A stretch of DNA of 13,753 bases from Hyphomonas sp. UBA5111 (GTDB lineage: Bacteria; Pseudomonadota; Alphaproteobacteria; Caulobacterales; Hyphomonadaceae), in contig DHZF01000137.1 in the NCBI GenBank assembly GCA_002414505.1, positions 1 through 13,753 on the forward strand. The letters run 5' to 3'. A model generated the notes under the pieces. The model was not told the DNA's origin and did not search any database. It was given only the letters and a program-made list of their open reading frames with translations. The first letter of the stretch is position 1, and the number at the start of each line of letters is the position of its first letter. Below are positions 6,982-13,753 of this stretch, piece by piece. The position numbers and the translations under genes are program-made.

Positions 6982-7800
6982 ATGCCGACCTTACCCTTCT
7001 ACCAAATTGACGCGTTCGCCTCGAAACCGTTCGAGGGAAACCAGGCCTGCGTCATGCCGCTGGATGAATTCCTGCCAGACGAAACTTTGCAGGCGATCGC
7101 GGCTGAAAACAATGTTGCCGAAACGGCCTTCATTGTTCCGGCAGGGGAGGGCGTGTGGACGCTTCGCTGGTTCACACCTGCCGTTGAAGTGCCCCTCTGC
7201 GGACATGCCACTTTGGGCACGGCACATGTGCTTTATGAGGAGTTGGGATATTCCGGAGAGCAGATTGCATTCGATACGGTCAAGTCCGGGCGCCTGTTCG
7301 TACGCCGACTGGAAGATGGGCGCCTGGAGATGGATTTCCCGTCTACGCCGATTTCCGAAATCCCGGTCACAGACGAGGTGGCCGAGGCACTGCGTGCTCG
7401 TCCGGTGCAGGCCTGGGGCGGCATGTTCTATGCGGCGCGGTTTGAGACGCCGGATGAAGTGCTTGCCTTGAAGCCGGATTTGAAGGCCCTGAAAAACTTG
7501 GGCGCCGCAGGCGAGGGATGGGACCGTGGAAATTTCGGATGCTTTGCTGTGGGCGGAGATGGTGTCGTTGTGACGAGCCGTTTCTTCGCACCGGGAAGTG
7601 GCATCGATGAAGACCCTGCGACAGGCAGCTGGCACACCATGCTCGCCCGCGTGATGCATGAGCGGTTCGGCCTTGACGAGATGTCGTGTTCTCAGGCCTT
7701 TCCGGGACGAGGTGCCAGAATAGAGACGCGCCTCGAAGGTGACCGCGCCAAGCTCATCGGCCGTGCGGTCACTGTGATCGAGGGCAGCTTTCGCCTTTAG
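6982..7800 (+). CDS. PhzF family phenazine-biosynthesis-like isomerase
   Basis: A 272-residue protein with the two-lobed diaminopimelate-epimerase fold of the PhzF family. Key residues are present: the catalytic Glu47 in NNVAETAFI (Glu45 in Pseudomonas PhzF), His75 in the CGHATLG loop (73-79), and DPATGS (211-216) in the second lobe. True PhzF isomerises dihydro-3-hydroxyanthranilate, but no other phenazine gene is nearby and most chromosomal homologues have unknown substrates, so phenazine synthesis should not be inferred. The ribosome binding site GGGAGA lies 7 nt before the ATG. The 84-nt gap from thiD has no strong promoter or terminator that I can see, apart from a weak hairpin over the ribosome binding site. 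Its TAG stop overlaps the TAA of purH on the other strand. Confidence 0.92.
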   Translation: MPTLPFYQIDAFASKPFEGNQACVMPLDEFLPDETLQAIAAENNVAETAFIVPAGEGVWTLRWFTPAVEVPLCGHATLGTAHVLYEELGYSGEQIAFDTVKSGRLFVRRLEDGRLEMDFPSTPISEIPVTDEVAEALRARPVQAWGGMFYAARFETPDEVLALKPDLKALKNLGAAGEGWDRGNFGCFAVGGDGVVVTSRFFAPGSGIDEDPATGSWHTMLARVMHERFGLDEMSCSQAFPGRGARIETRLEGDRAKLIGRAVTVIEGSFRL

Positions 7801-9401
7801 TGGCGGAAGTGGCGCATGCCGGTAAAGACCATGGCCAGACCGGCTTCATCGGCCGCCGCAATGACTTCATCATCACGGATCGAGCCACCGGGCTGGATGA
7901 CCGCCGTCGCGCCAGCGGATGCTGCCTGAAGCAGCCCGTCCGGGAACGGAAAGAATGCGTCTGACGCAGCAACGCAGCCCTTGGTCTTTGGCTCGGCCCA
8001 GCCAGCCACTTCGGCGGCATCCTCGGCCTTGCGGGCGGCAATGCGCGCGGAGTCGATCCGGCTCATCTGCCCCGCGCCTATGCCAACCGTCGCGCCGTCT
8101 TTTGCATAGACGATCGTATTGGACTTCACATGCTTGGCGACACGCCAGGCAAACAGCATGTCTTCCAGTTCTTGCTCAGTTGGTGCCTTCTTGGTGACGA
8201 TCTTCAGATCGGCCTTGGTGATGCGGCCGAAATCCCGGTCCTGCATCAGGAAGCCGCCGGCAACCGTCTTGACGAATCGGCCAGCAGAGGCGGGGTCAGG
8301 CAGGCCTTCGGTGATCAGGAGGCGGAGGTTCTTCTTCTTCGCGAACACGGCTTCAGCGGCCGCGTCTGCGCCAGGGGCGATGACGACTTCCGTGAAGACC
8401 TGCGAGATTTCCTTTGCGGTCTCTTCGTCCAGCGGACGGTTCAGGGCAACAATGCCGCCAAAGGCAGAGGTGGAATCACAGGCCAGCGCGGCGCGATAAG
8501 CGTCGATGATGTCTGTGCCCTGGGCGACGCCACACGGATTGGCGTGCTTGATAATGGCCACAGCCGGCATCTCATCGCCAAGCTCGCCGATCAGTTCATA
8601 GGCCGCGTCGGTGTCGTTGATATTGTTGTAGGACAATTCCTTGCCCTGCAGCTGTTTGGCGGTCGCCACGCCGGGGCGCTTCTCACCAGTGATGTAGAAG
8701 GCGGCCTTCTGGTGCGGGTTTTCCCCATAGCGCAGGGATTGCTGGAGCTTGCCGCCGAGACTCGCCCAGTCCGGCGCGGTCTCGCCAAGCTGCTCTGCGT
8801 ACCAGCTGGAAATCGCGGAATCATAGGCGGCGGTACGGGCATAGGTCTTTGCCGCCAGCTTGCGGCAGAGCGCGACACTCACCTCGCCCGCATTGCTATC
8901 CATCTCGGCGAGCACGGCGTCCACATCGCCGCCATCAGTACAGACCGCGACGAAGGCGCCATTCTTGGCCGCCGCGCGCAGCATGGCCGGGCCACCAATG
9001 TCGATATTCTCGATGCAGGTGTCGAAATCCGCCCCGGAGGCCATTGTGGCTTCGAACGGGTAGAGGTTCACATAGATCAGGTCGATCGCGCCGATGCCGT
9101 GGGTTTCGGCGTCCTTCACATGGGAAGGGTTGTCGCGGAGGTAGAGCAGTCCGCCATGCACTGCCGGGTGAAGCGTCTTGACGCGGCCATCCATCATTTC
9201 CGGAAAGCCGGTCAGATCGGCGACATCTTTCACGTCGAGCCCGGCCTCTTTCAGGAGTTTCGATGTTCCGCCGGTGGAGACCAGTTCGACGCCCTTGGCT
9301 GCGAGCTTCTGGGCTTGCTCGACCAGTCCGGTCTTGTCGGACACGGAAAGCAGGGCGCGGCGAATGCGAACGGGGGCTCCGCGGGTGGCGGCATCTGTCA
9401 T
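7797..9401 (-). CDS. purH: Bifunctional AICAR formyltransferase / IMP cyclohydrolase
   Basis: A 534-residue full-length PurH catalysing the last two steps of IMP synthesis: formyl transfer from 10-formyl-tetrahydrofolate to AICAR, then ring closure. The N-terminal MGS-like cyclohydrolase domain (about 12-150) contains [15 protein letters not shown] (42-46) and [13 protein letters not shown] (72-84). The C-terminal transformylase domain has [10 protein letters not shown] (222-231) and the catalytic Lys285-His286 in IIKHANPCG. The ATG is preceded by AGAGGA with 9 nt spacing. It is the last gene of the minus-strand run, 66 nt downstream of the dehydratase gene, with no clear terminator between them, so it may be co-transcribed or use a small promoter in that gap. 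No PurR-like operator or riboswitch was recognised. Confidence 0.97.
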   Translation of the reverse strand: MTDAATRGAPVRIRRALLSVSDKTGLVEQAQKLAAKGVELVSTGGTSKLLKEAGLDVKDVADLTGFPEMMDGRVKTLHPAVHGGLLYLRDNPSHVKDAETHGIGAIDLIYVNLYPFEATMASGADFDTCIENIDIGGPAMLRAAAKNGAFVAVCTDGGDVDAVLAEMDSNAGEVSVALCRKLAAKTYARTAAYDSAISSWYAEQLGETAPDWASLGGKLQQSLRYGENPHQKAAFYITGEKRPGVATAKQLQGKELSYNNINDTDAAYELIGELGDEMPAVAIIKHANPCGVAQGTDIIDAYRAALACDSTSAFGGIVALNRPLDEETAKEISQVFTEVVIAPGADAAAEAVFAKKKNLRLLITEGLPDPASAGRFVKTVAGGFLMQDRDFGRITKADLKIVTKKAPTEQELEDMLFAWRVAKHVKSNTIVYAKDGATVGIGAGQMSRIDSARIAARKAEDAAEVAGWAEPKTKGCVAASDAFFPFPDGLLQAASAGATAVIQPGGSIRDDEVIAAADEAGLAMVFTGMRHFRH

Positions 9402-9467
9402 GTTGGGAAATCCTCTGGCGCAGGCTTCAAGCTTGTGCCGCGCGGGGTAGCATGACCGCCGCTTGCG
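9402..9467 (-). other. 66-nt gap between the dehydratase gene and purH
   Basis: It contains the purH ribosome binding site (AGAGGA on the minus strand, next to the purH ATG). I see no hairpin followed by T residues and no convincing promoter boxes, so read-through from the rpe/heparinase-like/dehydratase run into purH is possible. Confidence 0.5.
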
Positions 9468-11360
9468 TCAAGCGCTCCAGCGCCGCGCCTTTTCGGCGCG
9501 TTCGCTTGCATATTCCGGAACAAGAACGCCCAGCAGGCGCAGCGCCTCGGACCGGTCGCGCCGGGATGCCGCCTCAATCAGTTCCACGAGCCGCTTCTCG
9601 AACAGTTCGGAGGGCGCGTGCAAATTGTCGACCTGCCAGATACCGTCCACCTTGGTGGGCACAACGGCTTCATGCTCATAGGTCAGCACTTCGTGCATTT
9701 TCTCGCCTTCGCGCAAGCCGGTCGTGGTGATCTTGATGTCGACCCCCGGAACGAGGCCCTTCATGCGGATCATGGTTTCGGCCAGCTGCAGGATCGGCAT
9801 CGGCTCGCCCATGTCCAGCACATAGAGGCCTGTCTCGGAGGTGCGGTCCTGAAGGGCGGCAGATTGCAGGACGAGCGAGGAGGCTTCCTCCACCGTCATG
9901 AAGTACCGGGTCACGCCAGGGTCGGTAAGGGTGACCGGGCCACCCGCCGCGATCTGGCGCTCGAACAGGGGCACGACCGATCCGGAGGAGCCAAGCACAT
10001 TGCCGAACCGGACGATGGACGCGGCCATGCCGGTTTGCGCCGCAATGCGCGATACCGCCATCTCTGCAAGGCGCTTGGTCGCGCCCATGACATTGTCCGG
10101 GTCCACCGCCTTGTCCGTGGAAATGAACACGAAGCTTTTTGCGCCAACAGTTGCGGCAGATTGCGCCGCATTCACGGCTCCTGCCACATTGGTGAGGATG
10201 GCTTCGCAGATATTGCGCTCCATCAGGGGGACGTGCTTCAGCGCCGCCGCATGAATGACGACATCCGGCTTGGCGCGAGTAAACACATCGCGCACGCGGT
10301 TGATGTCGCGCACATCGCCCAGTCGGGCCGTGTGCCGCTTCGGCGGCAGCATGCCGGCCAGTTCCATATCAATCGAATAGAGGTTGTATTCGGACGCGTC
10401 GAAGACGGTGATCGAGGCCGGCTCGAGCCGGGCAACCTGACGGGTAAGTTCGGAGCCGATCGTCCCGCCGCCGCCGGACACCAGGACGTTTGCGCCACTC
10501 AGGAGATTTCGAACCGGTTCGATACAGAGGTGGCGCTCCGGGCGCGACAGAAGGTCGGACGGACGGACCGGCTCGAGCACTTGTGCCGTCTCATCCCGGT
10601 TCAGCGCCATGATTTCAGCGCCATGATTAGAGGCCGTCTCAAGCACCCGAATGGTCGTCTCACGCTTGCGTGCCGCGCCTGTGACAGCGACCCAGGGCGT
10701 CTGCTTGTAGCGAACGGTCAGAACTTCGATCAGATCCCCCAGCTCATCAAGGGAGCCAAGAATCGGAATGCCGCGAATCGCGCGACCGGGTTCGGTTGCT
10801 TCCACGTCGACCATGCCGAGCAAGCGAATCTTGCTGCTTTGCGCTGAAGACTGGATGCGCCGGATAACCTGAACGCAGCTTTGCGAATCACCCACCAGCA
10901 AGACAGGCTGACCATTCTTGGCCACCGGGCTGAAGATCTGGAAGGGTTCGTGGGTGGTCCGGGAGAGGGCGAACATGCGCCCGGCAAACAGGCCGAGCGT
11001 CCAAAGGGTGAGGGCGACGCTGAGTGTGGCGAAGGGGGTGGCCAACAAGCCGTTCAGCATCAGCATGACTGGCAGATAAATGAGCGCGGCAAGGCAGATC
11101 GCCTGGAAGATTCGCACCGCGTCCGGCCAGCCCATATGGCGCCAGACCTGCTTCTGGATGCCCAGCACAAGGAAGGATGTGGCAACGGCGGCGGCGAAGA
11201 ACACCGTGCTGATGGCAATCGAATTCAAGGGTACGTCCCCGCGAGGGGATTCTGACGACCAGACAAGCAATCCGGAAAACGCCATGGCGAAAGTCGCAAC
11301 ACTGATGTCGAATCCGAGTGTCAGCGTCATGGCGCGTCGCGCGGCCTGTTTTGGCGTCAT
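9468..11360 (-). CDS. Membrane-bound UDP-N-acetylhexosamine 4,6-dehydratase (WbpM/PglF/CapD type)
   Basis: A 630-residue inner-membrane protein. Four hydrophobic segments lie at about 17-35, 49-68, 85-106 and 108-127, followed by a CoA-binding-like domain (LLVGDSQSC, from about 154) and a cytoplasmic polysaccharide-synthesis epimerase/dehydratase domain from about 290. That domain has the NAD-binding loop GGGGTIG (296-302), the catalytic STDKA (Thr415, Asp416, Lys417), and MGATK with Met425 and Lys429, where ordinary SDR enzymes have Tyr. This Thr-Asp-Lys plus Met layout, with the same spacing, is that of PglF and WbpM. They convert UDP-GlcNAc to the 4-keto-6-deoxy sugar that leads to bacillosamine or QuiNAc/FucNAc residues. 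The ATG is chosen because it overlaps the upstream stop (ATGA) and has AAGGA 9 nt before it; a start at 11396 would add 12 residues. No partner aminotransferase or glycosyltransferase is in the window. Confidence 0.92.
   Translation of the reverse strand: MTPKQAARRAMTLTLGFDISVATFAMAFSGLLVWSSESPRGDVPLNSIAISTVFFAAAVATSFLVLGIQKQVWRHMGWPDAVRIFQAICLAALIYLPVMLMLNGLLATPFATLSVALTLWTLGLFAGRMFALSRTTHEPFQIFSPVAKNGQPVLLVGDSQSCVQVIRRIQSSAQSSKIRLLGMVDVEATEPGRAIRGIPILGSLDELGDLIEVLTVRYKQTPWVAVTGAARKRETTIRVLETASNHGAEIMALNRDETAQVLEPVRPSDLLSRPERHLCIEPVRNLLSGANVLVSGGGGTIGSELTRQVARLEPASITVFDASEYNLYSIDMELAGMLPPKRHTARLGDVRDINRVRDVFTRAKPDVVIHAAALKHVPLMERNICEAILTNVAGAVNAAQSAATVGAKSFVFISTDKAVDPDNVMGATKRLAEMAVSRIAAQTGMAASIVRFGNVLGSSGSVVPLFERQIAAGGPVTLTDPGVTRYFMTVEEASSLVLQSAALQDRTSETGLYVLDMGEPMPILQLAETMIRMKGLVPGVDIKITTTGLREGEKMHEVLTYEHEAVVPTKVDGIWQVDNLHAPSELFEKRLVELIEAASRRDRSEALRLLGVLVPEYASERAEKARRWSA
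10601..10628. repeat. Perfect 14-bp tandem repeat inside the dehydratase gene
   Basis: TCAGCGCCATGATT occurs twice back to back (10601-10614 and 10615-10628). On the coding strand the two copies are read in different frames and encode the region around NHGAEIMALN, in the linker before the dehydratase domain. Fourteen is not a multiple of three, so losing or gaining one copy would frameshift the gene. Confidence 0.95.
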
Positions 11361-13105
11361 GCGGATCTTTCCTTCAGAAATGCCCAGCGAATACAATTCG
11401 GCGGCTGTTGTCCGTCCCCATTAGGATCTGCAAAACCAGCCATAACGATTTGCTCCGGTCTTTCAACCACGCCGCGTGCAAGATAAACTGTACGTTCAAG
11501 GCGCGCACCTTCGTGGCTGGTCTTGAATTTCCAGACTGTGCCATCGTCACACACCAGGCGAATGGCGTCGCGGCCCATGATGGCTGTGACCGTAGGATGT
11601 AGATGAAAGCGGATTTCAAAGCCAATGAACTTCCGGTCATCCGAAGGGGGTTGGGAGATCGGTCGGACAAGGGAATCTTCACCGGTAAGCCTCTGGCCAT
11701 CGCCTGAAATGAACAGGCGCCGCCGGTGCAACAGTCCGCAGGGTGCCTTGTATCCACCATGCTGCGCATCGAGCCAGATCTCGTCGGCCTCTTCGAGGCG
11801 TTTGGCCGATATGCCTTCAGGCCCCTGAGCAGACAGCAGCCGCGATTCCTCATTGAGGGAAAAGGTCGAGGAATCCCGCCCGGCCAATATCAGCGTCGAA
11901 TGTGCGCCGGTCCGCCGGACGGCCGCCTGCCAGTCCACATTGACCTCTGCGCTGTACCCGCAGGAGGTCACAAGGCGGCAGGGCCCATCGGACAGTTCAA
12001 AGCCCAACGCGCCGGCATGGGCGAAATCGCTGAAGGGGCGTTCCGGGGCTTCGCCGCAATCGAGCACCAGTCGCAGGCCATTCTTCTCAAGCTTCTGGAA
12101 GCCGGATTTGGGCGCAAAGGTGAACCGGCGCGGCGGCGCGGGCAGCAGCGACAGGGCCGCCTCGACGACTTCCGGTCGGGCTTCGTCCCCGTCATTGAAC
12201 GGATTGAGCGCACCGTCGCCAGCCTGGAAGAAGGCGACCATCGCGCCCATGCGTGGAATCCATTTTTCGAAAAAGTCCGGTTCCGGATGTCCGGCCTGCC
12301 GGAAGAGATCCTGAAGCGTGAGCAGGTGGACCAGAGCGCGCAAATTGCGCGAGGGACTGCGGCTGACATGGCCGCCATCGGGCAGGATTTGCGCCGTGCA
12401 TTCAGCGTCCAGCCGTGCGAGCGCCGTATCGAGGCTCATCGCGCGGTCGATGCACAGCGCCCCCGCGACGATCGTCACCGCGCCGTACCAGCGCGCCTTT
12501 GGATCGGTTGCGGCGTCCACCTGGTCAGACAGATAGCGTATCTGGCGCACCAGACATTCGAGCCGGATCTGGCGGGCTTCTTCGGAGCCGGTTTCAAACA
12601 GGTCCGGGCCGCAGATCATCCAGTTCCAGCAGCGAACGCTCGTCGGGGCGAGCCGCCACGAGAAGCCATTGAAGCCGCCATGTGTCTCGATCCAGTCGTC
12701 TACAAAGCGAATGGCGCGCTCCGCGCCGCGGTCCCCCTGATCGAACAGGTCCGGAAGCCAGGAGAATCGGTGCAGCCGGTCTGCAAAATGCTTGGAGGGC
12801 AGGGGGGTGGACCATGGCGGTTGTCCAGGGGCGAGCGTCAACCGTTCCATGCCGATACGCCAGATGTCCTGCATCAGCGCTTCGCCGCGCCGGTCATCGG
12901 TGGGCACAAGGCGGTTCAGATGGTGTGAGAATGCCTCCGGGATCGGGCCGGACAGCTTCAGGCGCTGCAGGACGCCGACTTTGGCGTCGTCGCCACAAGC
13001 TCCACGGAACCTTCGCCAGAGAGCGGCATCATCTGCGCCGGTTCTCGTGCGATCAGCAAGGATTTCGCTGTCTCCGCCTCCCACGTTCACCGTCCATTCC
13101 GTCAA
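11357..13105 (-). CDS. Heparinase II/III family protein (polysaccharide lyase-like)
   Basis: A protein of about 582 residues with an N-terminal alpha-helical toroid-type part (LHRFSWLPDL at 111-120, THGGFNGFSWRLAPTSVRCWNWM at 141-163, LPDGGHVSRSP at 241-251) and a C-terminal Hepar_II_III beta region from about 335 (HAGALGFELSDG at 363-374, His402 in AHSTL, RFHLHP at 499-504). Family members cleave uronic-acid-containing glycans by beta-elimination, but this chromosomal alphaproteobacterial branch has no established substrate that I know of. No signal peptide or membrane segment is seen, which is odd for a lyase. The start is uncertain: TTG at 13105, 3 nt after the rpe stop, has no ribosome binding site, whereas GTG at 13090 has GGA 7 nt upstream; the next in-frame ATG is far inside. 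Its TGA overlaps the dehydratase ATG, so the two are translationally coupled. Confidence 0.88.
   Translation of the reverse strand: MTEWTVNVGGGDSEILADRTRTGADDAALWRRFRGACGDDAKVGVLQRLKLSGPIPEAFSHHLNRLVPTDDRRGEALMQDIWRIGMERLTLAPGQPPWSTPLPSKHFADRLHRFSWLPDLFDQGDRGAERAIRFVDDWIETHGGFNGFSWRLAPTSVRCWNWMICGPDLFETGSEEARQIRLECLVRQIRYLSDQVDAATDPKARWYGAVTIVAGALCIDRAMSLDTALARLDAECTAQILPDGGHVSRSPSRNLRALVHLLTLQDLFRQAGHPEPDFFEKWIPRMGAMVAFFQAGDGALNPFNDGDEARPEVVEAALSLLPAPPRRFTFAPKSGFQKLEKNGLRLVLDCGEAPERPFSDFAHAGALGFELSDGPCRLVTSCGYSAEVNVDWQAAVRRTGAHSTLILAGRDSSTFSLNEESRLLSAQGPEGISAKRLEEADEIWLDAQHGGYKAPCGLLHRRRLFISGDGQRLTGEDSLVRPISQPPSDDRKFIGFEIRFHLHPTVTAIMGRDAIRLVCDDGTVWKFKTSHEGARLERTVYLARGVVERPEQIVMAGFADPNGDGQQPPNCIRWAFLKERSA
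11370..11374 (-). promoter_or_regulatory. Ribosome binding site deciding the dehydratase start
   Basis: AAGGA on the minus strand, 9 nt before the ATG at 11360-11358 and inside the end of the heparinase-family gene. Together with the ATGA start/stop overlap it fixes the start. Confidence 0.7.
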
Positions 13106-13108
13106 GAA

Positions 13109-13753
13109 CTATACTGTTAAGGCCGGTTTGAGCGACCTGATGTTATCAGCATAAGCTGATGCGCCGCCCTTGAAAACGGCTGATCCGGCGACAATCGCAT
13201 TTACCCCTGCAGCGATGGCTTTTGGGGCAGTCTCCGAATTGAGGCCGCCATCAATCTCCAGAATGATGTCCCGACCCGTCGAATCGATCATCTGGCGCAG
13301 CTGTTCGACCTTGCGCAACTGGCTGTCGATAAAGGCCTGTCCGCCAAAGCCGGGATTCACCGACATGACCAGGATCAGATCGATATCGTCCAGGACCGGC
13401 TCCACAATACTGGCAGGCGTGCCCGGATTTAGGGCAATGCCCGGCTTCATGCCCGCTGCGCGAATCGCCTGCACCGTGCGATGAATGTGCGGGCCGGCTT
13501 CGGGGTGGACGGTCAGGATATTCGCGCCGGCCTTGGCGAAGGCAGCAATGAACGGGTCAACCGGGGCGATCATCAGGTGCACGTCGAAGGGCTTGTCGGT
13601 GCATTTGCGCAGTTTCTCGATCACGGGCGGACCAAAGGTCAGGTTTGGCACAAAATGGCCATCCATGACGTCGATATGGATCATGTCTGCGCCGGCATGG
13701 TCGATGGCGGCAATTTCCTCGCCGAGGCGGGAGAAATCTGCAGAGAGAATCGA
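13109..13753 (-). CDS. rpe: Ribulose-phosphate 3-epimerase, N-terminus outside window
   Basis: The visible 214 residues run from SILSADF at the window edge to the TAG stop. The full protein is usually about 220, so only some 6-10 N-terminal residues and the start codon are missing; the internal ATG at 13684 is not the start. It interconverts ribulose-5-P and xylulose-5-P in the pentose phosphate pathway and Calvin-type cycles. Conserved (beta/alpha)8-barrel motifs are [17 protein letters not shown] (first catalytic Asp and metal His), [15 protein letters not shown] (phosphate-binding loop), EIDGG (second catalytic Asp) and AGSAVFKG. It is the first visible gene of the minus-strand run, 3 nt before the heparinase-like gene. 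Identification is firm. Confidence 0.96.
   Translation of the reverse strand, partial: SILSADFSRLGEEIAAIDHAGADMIHIDVMDGHFVPNLTFGPPVIEKLRKCTDKPFDVHLMIAPVDPFIAAFAKAGANILTVHPEAGPHIHRTVQAIRAAGMKPGIALNPGTPASIVEPVLDDIDLILVMSVNPGFGGQAFIDSQLRKVEQLRQMIDSTGRDIILEIDGGLNSETAPKAIAAGVNAIVAGSAVFKGGASAYADNIRSLKPALTV

Noticed and set aside
6982..7800. Phenazine biosynthesis locus
   Set aside because: Only a PhzF-family gene is present, with no phzA-E or phzG neighbours; this family is common outside phenazine producers.
8130..9455. 441-codon plus-strand frame opposite purH
   Set aside because: Low-complexity, Gly/Val/Asp/His-rich product with no motif; purH on the other strand is certain and complete.
9618..10847. 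409-codon plus-strand frame opposite the dehydratase gene
   Set aside because: His/Arg/Gly-rich shadow sequence; the opposite frame has membrane segments and a full active site.
11726..12928. 400-codon plus-strand frame opposite the heparinase-like gene
   Set aside because: No recognisable domain, no ribosome binding site, and it mirrors a genuine coding region.
1..13753. CRISPR array, transposon, integron or prophage content
   Set aside because: No regularly spaced repeats, transposase or integrase motifs, terminal inverted repeats or tRNA-linked attachment sites were seen; the genes are continuous chromosomal functions.

Overview
The window looks like chromosome from a GC-rich alphaproteobacterium. 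The closest match I can suggest is the Caulobacterales/Hyphomonadaceae, from the style of the Ugd, PMM/PGM and heparinase-family proteins and from the rpe / heparinase-like / purH neighbourhood. That placement is inference, because there is no rRNA or other marker gene. Coding density is very high. I see no tRNA, rRNA, CRISPR array, insertion sequence, integrase or phage gene.

Plus strand, 1-7800: the end of a DUF885 metallopeptidase-like gene (its start lies before the window), a class I glutamine amidotransferase 6 nt later, a phosphomannomutase/phosphoglucomutase with its own leader, then after a 185-nt gap a tight run of ugd (UDP-glucose dehydrogenase), a short-type transaldolase and thiD. 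After 84 nt comes a PhzF-family isomerase. PMM/PGM and Ugd are two steps of one nucleotide-sugar route (hexose-6-P to hexose-1-P, and UDP-glucose to UDP-glucuronate). The UDP-glucose pyrophosphorylase that would join them is not here.

Minus strand, 13753-7797, in transcription order: rpe (its start lies beyond the window), a heparinase II/III-family protein starting 3 nt after rpe, a membrane-bound nucleotide-sugar 4,6-dehydratase of the WbpM/PglF/CapD type whose ATG overlaps the heparinase stop (ATGA), then purH 66 nt later. The two strands converge at phzF and purH, whose stop codons overlap, so no terminator can lie between them.

Taken together this is central metabolism (pentose phosphate pathway: tal, rpe; purines: purH; thiamine: thiD) interleaved with envelope or exopolysaccharide sugar metabolism (PMM/PGM, Ugd, the 4,6-dehydratase, the heparinase-like protein). 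I do not see a clearly new defence or mobile system. The points most worth following are the translationally coupled heparinase-like/dehydratase pair between rpe and purH, a sigma-54-like promoter match in front of ugd, and a G8 tract inside the PMM/PGM gene.
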